A stretch of DNA of 64,000 bases from contig DJJU01000006.1 of NCBI GenBank assembly GCA_002434305.1, positions 310,001-374,000 on the forward strand. The letters are read 5' to 3'. Each line of letters begins with the position of its first letter. The first letter of the stretch is position 1. The notes beneath the pieces are model-generated. The model made no database searches. It was not told where the DNA came from and worked only from the letters and a program-made list of their open reading frames with translations. The position numbers and the translations under genes were made by a program. Origin of the DNA: Alicycliphilus sp. UBA6560 (GTDB taxonomy: Bacteria > Pseudomonadota > Gammaproteobacteria > Burkholderiales > Burkholderiaceae_C). Of this stretch, positions 53,953-62,743 are shown one piece after another.

Positions 53953-56328
53953 ATGAAGTTTCGCTTTCCCATCGTCATCATCGACGAGGACTACCGCTCC
54001 GAGAACACCTCCGGCTTGGGGATCCGCGCCCTGGCGCAGGCCATCGAGGCCGAGGGTTTTGAAGTCCTGGGAGTGACCAGCTATGGCGACCTGTCGCAGT
54101 TCGCCCAGCAGCAAAGCCGCGCCAGCGCCTTCATCCTGTCCATCGACGACGAAGAGTTCACGCTGGGCACGGGGCACGATCCCATCGTGCACAGCCTGCG
54201 CCACTTCATCGGCGAGGTGCGCCGCAAGAACACCGAAGTGCCGATCTACGTGCACGGCGAGACCAAGACCGCGCGCCACCTGCCCAATGACATCCTGCGC
54301 GAGCTGCACGGTTTCATCCACATGTTCGAGGACACGCCCGAATTCGTGGCACGCCACATCATCCGTGAGGCCAAGAGCTACCTGGAGGGCGTGCAGCCGC
54401 CGTTTTTCAAGGCGCTGCTGGACTACGCCGAAGACGGCTCCTACAGCTGGCACTGCCCCGGCCACTCGGGCGGCGTGGCCTTCCTGAAGAGCCCGGTAGG
54501 CCAGATGTACCACCAGTTTTATGGCGAGAACATGCTGCGCGCCGACGTCTGCAACGCGGTGGAGGAGCTGGGCCAGCTGCTGGACCACAACGGCGCCATC
54601 GGCGAGAGCGAGCGCAACGCCGCGCGCATCTTCAACGCCGACCATTGCTTCTTCGTGACCAACGGCACGTCCACGTCCAACAAGATGGTGTGGCACCACA
54701 CCGTGGCGCCGGGCGACGTGGTGGTGGTGGACCGCAACTGCCACAAGTCCATCCTGCACAGCATCATCATGACCGGGGCCGTCCCCGTCTTCCTGAAGCC
54801 CACACGCAACCACTTCGGCATCATCGGGCCGATCCCGCAAAGCGAGTTCGAGCCCGCCACCATCCAGGCCAAGATCCGCGCCAACCCGCTGCTCAAGGGC
54901 GTGGACGCCAAGACCGTCAAGCCGCGTGTGCTGACGCTCACGCAGTCCACCTACGACGGCGTGCTCTACAACACCGAAACCATCAAGGGCATGCTCGACG
55001 GCTACGTCGAGAACCTGCACTTCGACGAGGCCTGGCTGCCGCACGCCGCCTTTCACCCGTTCTACGGCAGCTACCACGCCATGGGCAAGAAGCGCGCACG
55101 GCCCAAGCAGTCGGTGGTGTACGCCACGCAGTCCATCCACAAGCTGCTGGCCGGCATCAGCCAGGCCAGCCACGTGCTGGTGCAGGACAGCCAGACCACC
55201 AAGCTGGACCGCCACCTGTTCAACGAGGCGTACCTGATGCACACCTCGACCAGCCCGCAATACAGCATCATCGCCAGCTGCGATGTGGCCGCCGCCATGA
55301 TGGAGCCGCCCGGCGGCACCGCGCTGGTCGAGGAGAGCCTGGTCGAGGCGCTGGACTTCCGCCGCGCCATGCGCAAGGTGGAGGACGAGTTCGGCAAGGA
55401 CGACTGGTGGTTCACGGTCTGGGGGCCGGACAAGCTGGTGGACGAGGGCCTGGGCCGCGCCGAGGACTGGATCATCCGCGGCGACAGCAAGGGCAAGAAA
55501 AACAACCCGAGCAAGTGGCACGGCTTCGGCCCGCTGGCTGACGGCTTCAACATGCTGGACCCGATCAAGTCCACGATCGTCACGCCCGGCCTGAATCTGG
55601 ACGGCAAGTTCGATAAGACCGGCATTCCCGCGTCCATCGTGACCAAGTACCTGGCCGAGCACGGCGTGGTGGTCGAGAAGACGGGCCTGTACAGCTTCTT
55701 CATCATGTTCACCATCGGCATCACCAAGGGCCGCTGGAACACGCTGCTGGCCGCGCTGCAGCAATTCAAGGACGACTACGAGAAGAATCAGCCCATGTGG
55801 CGCATCCTCCCGGAGTTCTGCGCCCAGCACAAACGCTATGAGCGCATGGGCCTCAAGGACCTGTGCCAGCACGTGCACCAGCTCTACGCCAAGTACGACA
55901 TCGCCCGCCTGACGACGGAGATGTACCTGAGCGACCTGACGCCCGCCATGAAGCCCAGCGACGCCTACGCCCACATCGCGCAGCGCAGGACCGAGCGCGT
56001 GGCCATCGACGAGCTGGAGGGGCGCATCACCACCAGCCTGATCACGCCGTACCCGCCCGGCATCCCGCTGCTCATCCCCGGCGAGGTGTTCAACAAGAAG
56101 ATCGTCGACTACCTCAAGTTCTCGCGCGAGTTCTCCAAGCTCTGCCCGGGCTTTGAGACAGACATCCACGGCCTGGTGGAGATCGAGGACGAGGAAGGCC
56201 ACGTGCGCTACTACGCCGACTGCGTGGCCGCCGAGAAGACCGAGATCCCCAAGTCGCGCAGCAACGCCGGCAAGGGCAAGAAGCTGGTGCAGGTCGGCGA
56301 CGACGGGCCCTACAGCCGCATCATCTGA
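53953..56328 (+). CDS. PLP-dependent arginine/lysine/ornithine decarboxylase
   Basis: A 791-residue fold-type I decarboxylase of the LdcI/AdiA/SpeF class. It has the N-terminal wing domain (about 1-150, with HFIGEVRRKNTEVPIYVHGE), the PLP domain with SWHCPGHSGGVAFLKSP and FVTNGTSTSNKMVWHH, and the Schiff-base lysine at about 397 in VYATQSIHKLLAG. The C-terminal small domain ends near ITPYPPGIPLLIPGEVFN. Substrate choice among arginine, lysine and ornithine cannot be read. GGAGGCAGCGC precedes the ATG. It is monocistronic with a terminator after it; no cognate antiporter is adjacent, so a polyamine-synthesis role is as likely as acid resistance. Confidence 0.92.
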   Translation: MKFRFPIVIIDEDYRSENTSGLGIRALAQAIEAEGFEVLGVTSYGDLSQFAQQQSRASAFILSIDDEEFTLGTGHDPIVHSLRHFIGEVRRKNTEVPIYVHGETKTARHLPNDILRELHGFIHMFEDTPEFVARHIIREAKSYLEGVQPPFFKALLDYAEDGSYSWHCPGHSGGVAFLKSPVGQMYHQFYGENMLRADVCNAVEELGQLLDHNGAIGESERNAARIFNADHCFFVTNGTSTSNKMVWHHTVAPGDVVVVDRNCHKSILHSIIMTGAVPVFLKPTRNHFGIIGPIPQSEFEPATIQAKIRANPLLKGVDAKTVKPRVLTLTQSTYDGVLYNTETIKGMLDGYVENLHFDEAWLPHAAFHPFYGSYHAMGKKRARPKQSVVYATQSIHKLLAGISQASHVLVQDSQTTKLDRHLFNEAYLMHTSTSPQYSIIASCDVAAAMMEPPGGTALVEESLVEALDFRRAMRKVEDEFGKDDWWFTVWGPDKLVDEGLGRAEDWIIRGDSKGKKNNPSKWHGFGPLADGFNMLDPIKSTIVTPGLNLDGKFDKTGIPASIVTKYLAEHGVVVEKTGLYSFFIMFTIGITKGRWNTLLAALQQFKDDYEKNQPMWRILPEFCAQHKRYERMGLKDLCQHVHQLYAKYDIARLTTEMYLSDLTPAMKPSDAYAHIAQRRTERVAIDELEGRITTSLITPYPPGIPLLIPGEVFNKKIVDYLKFSREFSKLCPGFETDIHGLVEIEDEEGHVRYYADCVAAEKTEIPKSRSNAGKGKKLVQVGDDGPYSRII

Positions 56329-56366
56329 GGGCGCCGCCCGCGCAAGCGCCGCAGCGCAGTCCATTC

Positions 56367-56396
56367 AGCCGCCGCCGGCCTTGCCGGGGCGGCTTT
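56367..56396 (+). terminator. Intrinsic terminator after the decarboxylase gene
   Basis: Stem AGCCGCCGCCGGC / GCCGGGGCGGCT (56367-56379 and 56383-56394, one bulge) with loop CTT and a TTTTT run. A palindromic repeat copy begins just after it, giving two hairpins in tandem before the convergent ligase gene. Confidence 0.85.
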
Positions 56397-56399
56397 TTG

Positions 56400-57428
56400 C
56401 TACCTTGTTGATAGCTGTTCGCGCTTGTCGGGCAAGGGCTGGAGGCCGTTTTGCCTTGTATCTGCCGCCGTGCCCGAGCCGGGCGGCGCATCGGCCCGCA
56501 CGCGCCAGAAACGCGCGAAGCGCGGCAGGCCGCTGCCGGCGTGCGTGCCGTTGTAGCGGTAGGTCACGGTCGTGCCCACCGGCGGCGGCGCGCGGCGCTG
56601 GGCGTCGCTCAGGCCGCTGCCCAGGCGCAGCGTCTGGCCGCCGGGCAGGCGGACCAGCAGCGCGCCGGTCATGCCCCGGTACTTGCCCCGGCCCGGTTCG
56701 TGGCCGATGACCACGGCCTCGGCGTCCTCATGCGATTTCAGCTTGAGCAGATCGTCGCTGCGCCCGCCGCGGTAGGGCGCATCGGCGCGGCGCAGCATCA
56801 GGCCCTCGGCGCCGGCGCGCTCGTGCGTGCGCAGCTGCGCCATCAGCTCGCCGTGGCTGGCGACGCGCCACTGCACAACGGCTTGCACCCAGGGCTGGCC
56901 CAGCGCGGCCACGTGGCGCTGCAGCGCTGGCAGCCGCGTGGTGAAGTCGCCCGGGTGGCCCGGCAGGTCGAACACCATGTAGCGCAGCGCACGCCATTGA
57001 CTGTCCACCGGTACGGCCTGCGCCACGGCCGACTGCGCGGCGGCGAACTGGCCGCGCCCGGCCCACAGCTCGCCGTCCATCGGCACCGCGGGCCAGCCGG
57101 CCGTGAACCAGGCCGGGGCGCGGATCGGGAGCCCCTGGCGGCTGAGCAGCTGCTGCCCGTCCCACACGGCGCGCACGCCGTCGTATTTTTCGCTGACCCA
57201 GTAGGCGGACAGATCCACAGCCGGGTGGTAGTGCTGCGCCAGCGTCACCGCGGGCGCCTGCGCTCCTGCGCCCGGGGACCAGGCGCCCCAGACGCCCACG
57301 GCGGCCCAGCGGGCTATCAAAAACCATAGCTGCCAGCGCTTGACTGGCGGGCGCCGGAGGTGGAAAAGACCATAAAAAATCCCGCAGCCGCGGGGCGCGG
57401 TCTGCAGGAGAGGCGGGGAGGGCGGCAT
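56400..57428 (-). CDS. Exported ATP-dependent DNA ligase (LigE-like)
   Basis: A ligase of about 342 residues. The nucleotidyl-transfer motif is VSEKYDGVRAVWDG, with the adenylated lysine in K-Y-D-G; MDGELWAGRG, EGLMLRRADAPY and LLKLKSHEDAEAVV are the later ligase motifs. A C-terminal OB fold follows. A hydrophobic segment (LWFLIARWAAVGVWGAW, ending GAGAQ) looks like a signal peptide, matching the periplasmic Lig E family, linked in Neisseria and others to DNA uptake. Start is uncertain: ATG 57428 or GTG 57443. Copies of the palindromic repeat encode residues about 19-38 (FHLRRPPVKRWQLWFLIA) and the last 18 (RQNGLQPLPDKREQLSTR), so both ends of the protein may be altered. It follows fabI on the same strand. 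Confidence 0.82.
   Translation of the reverse strand: MPPSPPLLQTAPRGCGIFYGLFHLRRPPVKRWQLWFLIARWAAVGVWGAWSPGAGAQAPAVTLAQHYHPAVDLSAYWVSEKYDGVRAVWDGQQLLSRQGLPIRAPAWFTAGWPAVPMDGELWAGRGQFAAAQSAVAQAVPVDSQWRALRYMVFDLPGHPGDFTTRLPALQRHVAALGQPWVQAVVQWRVASHGELMAQLRTHERAGAEGLMLRRADAPYRGGRSDDLLKLKSHEDAEAVVIGHEPGRGKYRGMTGALLVRLPGGQTLRLGSGLSDAQRRAPPPVGTTVTYRYNGTHAGSGLPRFARFWRVRADAPPGSGTAADTRQNGLQPLPDKREQLSTR
56405..56456 (+). repeat. Short palindromic repeat, copy 11, encoding the C terminus of the ligase
   Basis: TTGTTGATAGCTGTTCGCGC, then TTGTCGGGCAAGGGCTGGAGGCCGTTTTG. It lies between the convergent decarboxylase and ligase genes; the ligase frame reads through it to a stop at 56400-56402. Confidence 0.85.
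57314..57375 (+). repeat. Short palindromic repeat, copy 12, inside the ligase 5' coding end
   Basis: CTATCAAAAACCATAGCTGC, CAGCGCTTGACTGGCGGGCG, then CCGGAGGTGGAAAAGACC. The match to the family is clear on the left arm. It is translated (minus strand) into the region just before and inside the hydrophobic signal segment of the ligase. Confidence 0.82.
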
Positions 57429-57459
57429 CGGCAGAGTCTGCACGGCCGCGCCGGTTCGC

Positions 57460-58260
57460 TCAGACCTGGTCGGCCGACAGGCCCGCCGTCTGGCTGAAGC
57501 CGCCGTCCACGTAGGTGATCTCGGCCGTCACACCGCTGGCCAGGTCGGACAGCAAAAAGGCCGCGACGTTGCCCACGTCCTCGATGGTCACGTTGCGGCG
57601 CAGCGGCGCGGCGTCGGCCACGCGGCCCAGCAGCTTGCCGAAGTCCTTGATGCCGCTGGCGGCCAGCGTCTTGATGGGGCCGGCGCTGATGCCGTTCACG
57701 CGGATGGCGCGGCCGTCCTCGGTGCGGCCCACGGCTTCAGCCAGGTAGCGCACGGATGCCTCCAGGCTGGCCTTGGCCAGGCCCATGGTGTTGTAGTTGG
57801 GAATGGAGCGCAGCGCGCCCAGGTACGACAGCGTCAGCAGCGCGGACTTGTCGTTCAGGTAGGGCAGGGCCGCCTTGGCCAGGGCCGGGAAGCTGTAGGC
57901 GCTGATGTCGTGCGCGATGCGAAAACCTTCGCGCGACAGGCCGTCCAGGAAGTTGCCGGCGATCGCCTCGCGCGGAGCGAAGCCGATGCTGTGCACGAAG
58001 CCGTCGAACTTGCCCCAGGTCTGGCCCAGCTGCGAGAACATGGCGTCGATCTGTGCGTCGTCGGCCACGTCGCAATCAAACACCATCGTGGAGTTGAACT
58101 CCGCGGCGAATTCGGTGATCCGGTCCTTGAAGCGCTCGCCCACGTAGCTGAAGGCCAGTTCGGCGCCCTGCTGGTGGCAGGCCCGGGCGATGCCATAGGC
58201 GATGGAACGGTTGGACAGCACGCCCGTGACGAGCAGCTTTTTGCCGGCGAGGAAACCCAT
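57460..58260 (-). CDS. fabI: Enoyl-[acyl-carrier-protein] reductase (NADH) FabI
   Basis: A 266-residue short-chain dehydrogenase-like enzyme that completes each elongation round of type II fatty acid synthesis. The cofactor loop is LVTGVLSNRSIAYGIA (residues 10-25). The FabI catalytic pair is Tyr156 and Lys163 (Y-x6-K, in IPNYNTMGLAKASLE), with Tyr146 upstream, and SIGFAPREA is the family pattern near residue 91. Length and sequence match NADH-dependent FabI of betaproteobacteria, the target of triclosan. The start at 58260 has AGAGAAC at a good distance. It is divergent from yejA, with 31 bases between starts. Confidence 0.95.
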   Translation of the reverse strand: MGFLAGKKLLVTGVLSNRSIAYGIARACHQQGAELAFSYVGERFKDRITEFAAEFNSTMVFDCDVADDAQIDAMFSQLGQTWGKFDGFVHSIGFAPREAIAGNFLDGLSREGFRIAHDISAYSFPALAKAALPYLNDKSALLTLSYLGALRSIPNYNTMGLAKASLEASVRYLAEAVGRTEDGRAIRVNGISAGPIKTLAASGIKDFGKLLGRVADAAPLRRNVTIEDVGNVAAFLLSDLASGVTAEITYVDGGFSQTAGLSADQV

Positions 58261-58291
58261 TGTTGTTCTCTCCAGAAGGTGTGTTTCAGTG

Positions 58292-60112
58292 ATGCAGAAT
58301 TGTCGCATGCGGTATTGGCTGACCTGCTTCGTACTGATGACCTGCGGGCTGCTGTCCGCGCCCGCCGCGTGGAGTGCCCACGCCTACGCCATGTGGGGCC
58401 AGCCGCAGCTGCCGCCGGACTTTGCGTACCTGCCCTATGTGAACCCCGACGCGCCCAAGGGCGGTGAGCTGCGCCTGGTGAGCAACCTGCGCGTATCCAC
58501 CTTCGACAAGTACAACCCGTTCACCATCCGTGGTAACGCGCCGGCCTACCTGGCCTCGCTGATGTTCGACACGCTGCTGACCGGCTCCATGGACGAGACG
58601 GCCACCGGCTATGGCCTGCTGGCCGAGGACGTGAGCGTGGCTGGCGACGGCCTGTCCGCCACCTTCCGCCTGCGGCCCGAGGCGCGTTTCCACGACGGCA
58701 AGCCGGTGCTGGCGGCCGACGTCAAGCACAGCTTCGACACACTGATGGGCCCCTTCACCTCGCCCGGCTACAAGACCATGCTGGCGGACGTGGCCGAGGT
58801 TCAGGTCCTGGACGAACGCACGGTGCGCTACCGCTTCAGGGCGCCCAACCGCGAGCTGCCCCTGACCGTGGGCGGACTGCCGGTATTCAGCCGCGAGTGG
58901 GGCCAGGGCAAGCCCTTCGACCAGGTGGTGATGGACATTCCCATCGGCAGCGGCCCGTATCGCATCGGCCCGGTGAACTTCGGCAAGGACATCACCTACG
59001 TGCGCGACCCCGATTACTGGGCGCGCGACCTGCCGGTGCGCCGTGGCACGGCCAACTTCGATCGCATCCTGGTCAAGATCTACAAGGACAGCACGGCGCG
59101 GCTGGAGGCGCTCAAGGCCGGCGAATTCGACCTGATGCGCTTTTTCAGTGCCGGCGACTGGGCGCGGCGCGTGAATGGCAAGAAGTTCGACACCGGCGAG
59201 CTGGTCAAGGGCGAGTTCGCCAACAAGCTGCCGCTGGGCTTTCAGAGCTTCGTGCTGAACACCCGCCGCCCCCTGTTGGCTGATCACCGCGTGCGCGAGG
59301 CGCTGGGCCTGGCGTTCGACTTCGAGTGGATGAGCCGGCGCCTGTTCTACGGCGCCTACCAGCGTGTGCGCGGCCTGTTCGGCAACACCATGTGCGAAAC
59401 GCACGGCGAGCCCACGCCCGAGGAAGTCGCGCTGCTAGCGCCCTTTCGCGCGCAGCTGCCGGCCACCGTGTTCGGCCCGATGGCCGAGCCGCCCACCACC
59501 GACGGTGCCACCACGCTGCGGGACAACCTGCGCCGCGCGCAGGAACTGCTGAAGGACGCCGGCTGGGAATTCAAGGACGGCGCCTTGCGCAACGCGGCCG
59601 GCGAGCCCTTCGTGCTGGAATACATGGACAGCAACGAAGGCGGCATCCGCACCCTGTCGGCCTGGATGCGCAACCTGGAGAAGCTGGGCATCACGCTCAG
59701 GTTCCGCTCGGTGGACTTCGCGCTGTACCAGCAGCGACTGCAGAAGTTCGACTTCGACATCACCACCATCGCCTACCAGGGCACCAACAACCCGGGCCAG
59801 GAGTTCGCCGACCTGTTCGGCAGCCAGGCGGCCGACCAGGAGGACTCGGGCAACTTCCCCGGCGTGAAGAACCCGGCCGTGGACGCGGCCATTGCCGCCA
59901 TGGTCTCGGCCAAGACCCTGGAGCAGATGCTGCCCGCCTGCCACGCGCTGGACCGCATCATTGCGCACGAGCATTATTTGATCCCGCAGTGGTCCGCCGG
60001 CACCCACCGCATGGCCTTCAATGCCTGGCGCCTGGCGCGGCCCGACGTGGTGCCGCCGTATTCGCCTGGCGAGATGTGGGCGGTGGAAACATGGTGGTCG
60101 AAAAAACCATAG
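58292..60112 (+). CDS. yejA: Peptide ABC transporter substrate-binding protein, YejA-like
   Basis: A 606-residue periplasmic binding protein of the SBP family 5. The signal peptide is WLTCFVLMTCGLLSAPAAWS (about residues 10-29), followed by AMWGQPQLPPDFAYLPYVNPDAPKG, the YejA-type start, and later RLRPEARFHDGKPVLAADVK, the family signature. YejABEF imports peptides such as microcin C and contributes to peptide resistance. Two starts are possible (58292, 58307). Its last codons (WWSKKP then TAG) lie in a palindromic repeat copy, so the C terminus is set by the repeat. The methyltransferase gene intervenes before yejB. Confidence 0.88.
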   Translation: MQNCRMRYWLTCFVLMTCGLLSAPAAWSAHAYAMWGQPQLPPDFAYLPYVNPDAPKGGELRLVSNLRVSTFDKYNPFTIRGNAPAYLASLMFDTLLTGSMDETATGYGLLAEDVSVAGDGLSATFRLRPEARFHDGKPVLAADVKHSFDTLMGPFTSPGYKTMLADVAEVQVLDERTVRYRFRAPNRELPLTVGGLPVFSREWGQGKPFDQVVMDIPIGSGPYRIGPVNFGKDITYVRDPDYWARDLPVRRGTANFDRILVKIYKDSTARLEALKAGEFDLMRFFSAGDWARRVNGKKFDTGELVKGEFANKLPLGFQSFVLNTRRPLLADHRVREALGLAFDFEWMSRRLFYGAYQRVRGLFGNTMCETHGEPTPEEVALLAPFRAQLPATVFGPMAEPPTTDGATTLRDNLRRAQELLKDAGWEFKDGALRNAAGEPFVLEYMDSNEGGIRTLSAWMRNLEKLGITLRFRSVDFALYQQRLQKFDFDITTIAYQGTNNPGQEFADLFGSQAADQEDSGNFPGVKNPAVDAAIAAMVSAKTLEQMLPACHALDRIIAHEHYLIPQWSAGTHRMAFNAWRLARPDVVPPYSPGEMWAVETWWSKKP

Positions 60113-60158
60113 CTGCCCGCGCATGCCTGGCGCGGGCTGGAGCCCGATTTGACTGAAT
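60099..60158 (+). repeat. Short palindromic repeat, copy 13, providing the yejA stop codon
   Basis: TCGAAAAAACCATAGCTGCC, CGCGCATGCCTGGCGCGGGC, then TGGAGCCCGATTTG. The TAG in CCATAGCTG is the yejA stop codon. It fills the 59-bp gap to the next gene. Confidence 0.85.
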
Positions 60159-60171
60159 ATATTGTCTGCCC

Positions 60172-60633
60172 ATGAAAGCCCTGGAGCACACCATACCGCC
60201 GCCGCTGGTGGGCATTGCCTGCGCGCTGCTGACCTGGGCGCTGGCCGCTGCCGTGCCGGCCTGGCGCGGGGACGGCGGCTGGCGCCTGCCGCTGGTCGCG
60301 GTGTGCCTGGCCTTGGGACTGGCGCTGGATGGGTGGGCCCTGCTGGTGTTCAGGCGCCACCGCACCACGCCCAACCCCTTTGCGCCCGAGCGCTCGCGCA
60401 CGGTGGTGCAGAGCGGGCCGTACCGCTTCACGCGCAACCCCATGTACCTGGGCATGGCCGTGCTGCTGCTGGCGCTGTGCCTGTGGCTGGGCAGCGCGCT
60501 GTCGCTGCTGGCCATCGCCGTGTTCGTGGCCTATATCACGCGCTTTCAGATCCAGCCCGAGGAGCGGACGCTGGCGGACAAATTCGGCGCGCCGTACCAG
60601 GACTATTGCCGCCGCGTGCGGCGCTGGCTGTGA
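60172..60633 (+). CDS. Small membrane methyltransferase (isoprenylcysteine carboxyl methyltransferase family)
   Basis: A 153-residue polytopic protein of the ICMT/PEMT-like group. Four hydrophobic stretches span most of the length, and the S-adenosylmethionine-binding C-terminal motif is VVQSGPYRFTRNPMYLGMAV (about residues 76-95) plus the PEERTLADKFGAPYQDYCRR end (about 129-148), with the conserved R-N-P-x-Y. Bacterial members methylate unknown lipid or protein substrates. It lies between yejA and yejB and so shares their transcript, but a functional link is not evident. The N terminus at 60172 is an ATG 12 bases after a palindromic repeat copy. Confidence 0.78.
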   Translation: MKALEHTIPPPLVGIACALLTWALAAAVPAWRGDGGWRLPLVAVCLALGLALDGWALLVFRRHRTTPNPFAPERSRTVVQSGPYRFTRNPMYLGMAVLLLALCLWLGSALSLLAIAVFVAYITRFQIQPEERTLADKFGAPYQDYCRRVRRWL

Positions 60634-60668
60634 CAATCGCCCCTCGCACGCTGGCCTGCCCGTTCTAA

Positions 60669-61706
60669 ATGTTCGCCTACATCCTCAAACGCCTGCTGCT
60701 CATGCTGCCCACGCTGCTGGGCGTGCTGCTGCTGACCTTCGTGGTCATCCAGTTCGTGCCCGGCGGTCCGGTGGAGCAGTACCTGGCCGAAGCCAAGGCC
60801 GGCATGGGCGCCGGCGGCGGCGCACGGGAGGGCGGTGGCATGGCCTACCGCGGCGCGCAGGGCGTGGACCCGAAGCGCCTGGAGCAGATCAAGCAGCTCT
60901 ACGGCTTCGACAAGCCGGCGCACGAGCGCTTCGTGCAGATGCTGGGCCAGTTCGCGCGCTTCGACCTCGGGCGCAGCTTCTTCCAGAACAAGGACGTGTG
61001 GCAGCTCATCAAGGAGAAGCTGCCTGTGTCCATCAGCTTGGGGCTGTGGACCTTCTTCATCAGCTACCTGGTCGCCGTGCCGCTGGGCGTGGCCAAGGCG
61101 GTGCGCGCGGGCTCGCGCTTCGACTTCGTTACCACGCTCGTCATCCTGGTGGGCTATGCCATCCCGGGCTTTGTGCTGGGCGTGGCGCTGTTGGTCATCT
61201 TCGGCGGGCAGCTGCAGTGGTTTCCGCTGCGCGGACTGACCTCGTCCAACTGGGACGAGCTGAGCTGGGGTGCGCGCATCGTGGATTACCTGTGGCACAT
61301 CGCGCTGCCCGTGACGGCCATGGTCGCCGGCAGCTTCGCCGTCACGGCCATGCTCACGAAGAACGCCTTTCTGGAGGAGATCCGCAAGCAGTACGTGCTG
61401 ACGGCGCGCGCCAAGGGCCTGTCCGAGCGCCAGGTGCTCTACAAGCACGTCTTCCGCAACGCATTGATCCCCATCGTTACCGGCTTTCCGGCCGCCTTCA
61501 TCGGCGCCTTCTTCGCCGGCTCGCTGCTGATCGAGACGCTGTTCTCGCTGGACGGCCTGGGCCTGCTCAGCTACGAGAGCGTGATCCGCCGCGACTACCC
61601 CGTGGTGTTGGGCACTTTGTTCCTGTTCACCCTCATCGGGCTGGTGACCAAGCTCATCTCCGACCTGTGCTATGTGTGGGTGGACCCGCGGGTGAAGTTC
61701 GATTGA
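60669..61706 (+). CDS. yejB: Peptide ABC transporter permease YejB
   Basis: A 345-residue inner-membrane permease with six predicted helices. YILKRLLLMLPTLLGVLLLT is the typical start, and the EAA loop is seen at AFLEEIRKQYVLTARAKGLS (about residues 234-253), followed by VLYKHVFRNALIPIVTG. An insert AKAGMGAGGGAREGGGMAYR (about 43-62) is glycine-rich as in other YejB. It works with YejE, YejA and YejF. Confidence 0.94.
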   Translation: MFAYILKRLLLMLPTLLGVLLLTFVVIQFVPGGPVEQYLAEAKAGMGAGGGAREGGGMAYRGAQGVDPKRLEQIKQLYGFDKPAHERFVQMLGQFARFDLGRSFFQNKDVWQLIKEKLPVSISLGLWTFFISYLVAVPLGVAKAVRAGSRFDFVTTLVILVGYAIPGFVLGVALLVIFGGQLQWFPLRGLTSSNWDELSWGARIVDYLWHIALPVTAMVAGSFAVTAMLTKNAFLEEIRKQYVLTARAKGLSERQVLYKHVFRNALIPIVTGFPAAFIGAFFAGSLLIETLFSLDGLGLLSYESVIRRDYPVVLGTLFLFTLIGLVTKLISDLCYVWVDPRVKFD

Positions 61707-61711
61707 CGAGG

Positions 61712-62743
61712 ATGCCGAGCAAGCCTTCCCTGTCCCCCGCGCGCCGCGCTTGGCGGCGCTTTTGCGCCAACCGTCTGGGCCTGTGGAGCCTGGTGCTGTT
61801 CTGCACCCTGGTGGTGCTCAGCCTGGCCGCCGAAGTCATCAGCAGCGACCGGCCGCTGGTCGTGCGCTACGAGGGGCAGCTCTATTTCCCGCTGCTCCAG
61901 GACTACCCCGAGACCACTTTCGGCGGCGACTTTCCCACGCCGGCGGATTACCTCGACCCCTTCGTGCGCGAGCGCATCACGCAGGGGGGCAACTGGGCGC
62001 TGTACCCGCTGAACCATTACGGGCCCGGCACGCTGAACTATTTCAGCCCGGAGCCCAACCCCTCGCCGCCCTCGCGCGAGAACTGGCTGGGCACGGACGA
62101 CCGGGGCCGTGACATGCTGGCGCAGCTCATCTACGGCTTTCGCGTCAGCGTGCTGTTTGCCCTGGCGCTGACGGCGGTGGGGGTGCTGCTGGGCGTGGCG
62201 GCGGGGGCGGTACAGGGCTTCTTCGGCGGCAAGACTGATCTGGCCTTTCAGCGCTTCATCGAGATATGGGGCTCCATGCCCGAGCTGTATTTGCTCATCA
62301 TCTTCAGCGCCGTGTTCGCGCCCAGCATTGCGCTGCTGCTGGTGCTGCTCAGCCTGTTTGGCTGGATGGGACTGTCGGACTACGTGCGCGCCGAGTTTTT
62401 GCGCAACCGCCAGCTGGACTACGTCAAGGCCGCGCGCGCCCTGGGCGTGCCCAGCCGGCAGATCATCTGGCGCCACATCCTGCCCAACAGCATGACGCCG
62501 GTGGTCACCTTCCTGCCGTTTCGCATGGGCGCGGCCATCCTGGCGCTGACCTCTCTGGATTTTCTGGGCCTGGGCGTGCCGCCGGGCACTCCCAGCCTGG
62601 GCGAGCTGCTGAGCCAGGGCAAGAACAACATCGACGCATGGTGGATCTCGCTGTCCACCTTCGCGGTGCTGGTGACCACACTGCTGCTGCTCACCTTCAT
62701 GGGTGACGCGCTGCGCGACGCCCTGGATCCCCGTAAACAATGA
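61712..62743 (+). CDS. yejE: Peptide ABC transporter permease YejE
   Basis: A 343-residue permease. The N-terminal KPSLSPARRAWRRFCANRLG (basic, cytosolic) precedes a membrane helix and a periplasmic loop rich in Pro and Tyr (about 50-115, with NWLGTDDRGRDMLAQLIYG). The EAA loop is EFLRNRQLDYVKAARALGVP (about residues 232-251), followed by QIIWRHILPNSMTPV. The ATG at 61712 is 5 bases after the yejB stop. Its stop overlaps the yejF start (ATGA). Confidence 0.94.
   Translation: MPSKPSLSPARRAWRRFCANRLGLWSLVLFCTLVVLSLAAEVISSDRPLVVRYEGQLYFPLLQDYPETTFGGDFPTPADYLDPFVRERITQGGNWALYPLNHYGPGTLNYFSPEPNPSPPSRENWLGTDDRGRDMLAQLIYGFRVSVLFALALTAVGVLLGVAAGAVQGFFGGKTDLAFQRFIEIWGSMPELYLLIIFSAVFAPSIALLLVLLSLFGWMGLSDYVRAEFLRNRQLDYVKAARALGVPSRQIIWRHILPNSMTPVVTFLPFRMGAAILALTSLDFLGLGVPPGTPSLGELLSQGKNNIDAWWISLSTFAVLVTTLLLLTFMGDALRDALDPRKQ

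Noticed and set aside
53791..56364. A long open frame (about 857 codons) opposite the decarboxylase gene
   Set aside because: It mirrors a certain gene on the other strand; such frames arise from codon-position GC bias here, and the translation is Gln/Ala/His/Leu-rich with no fold.
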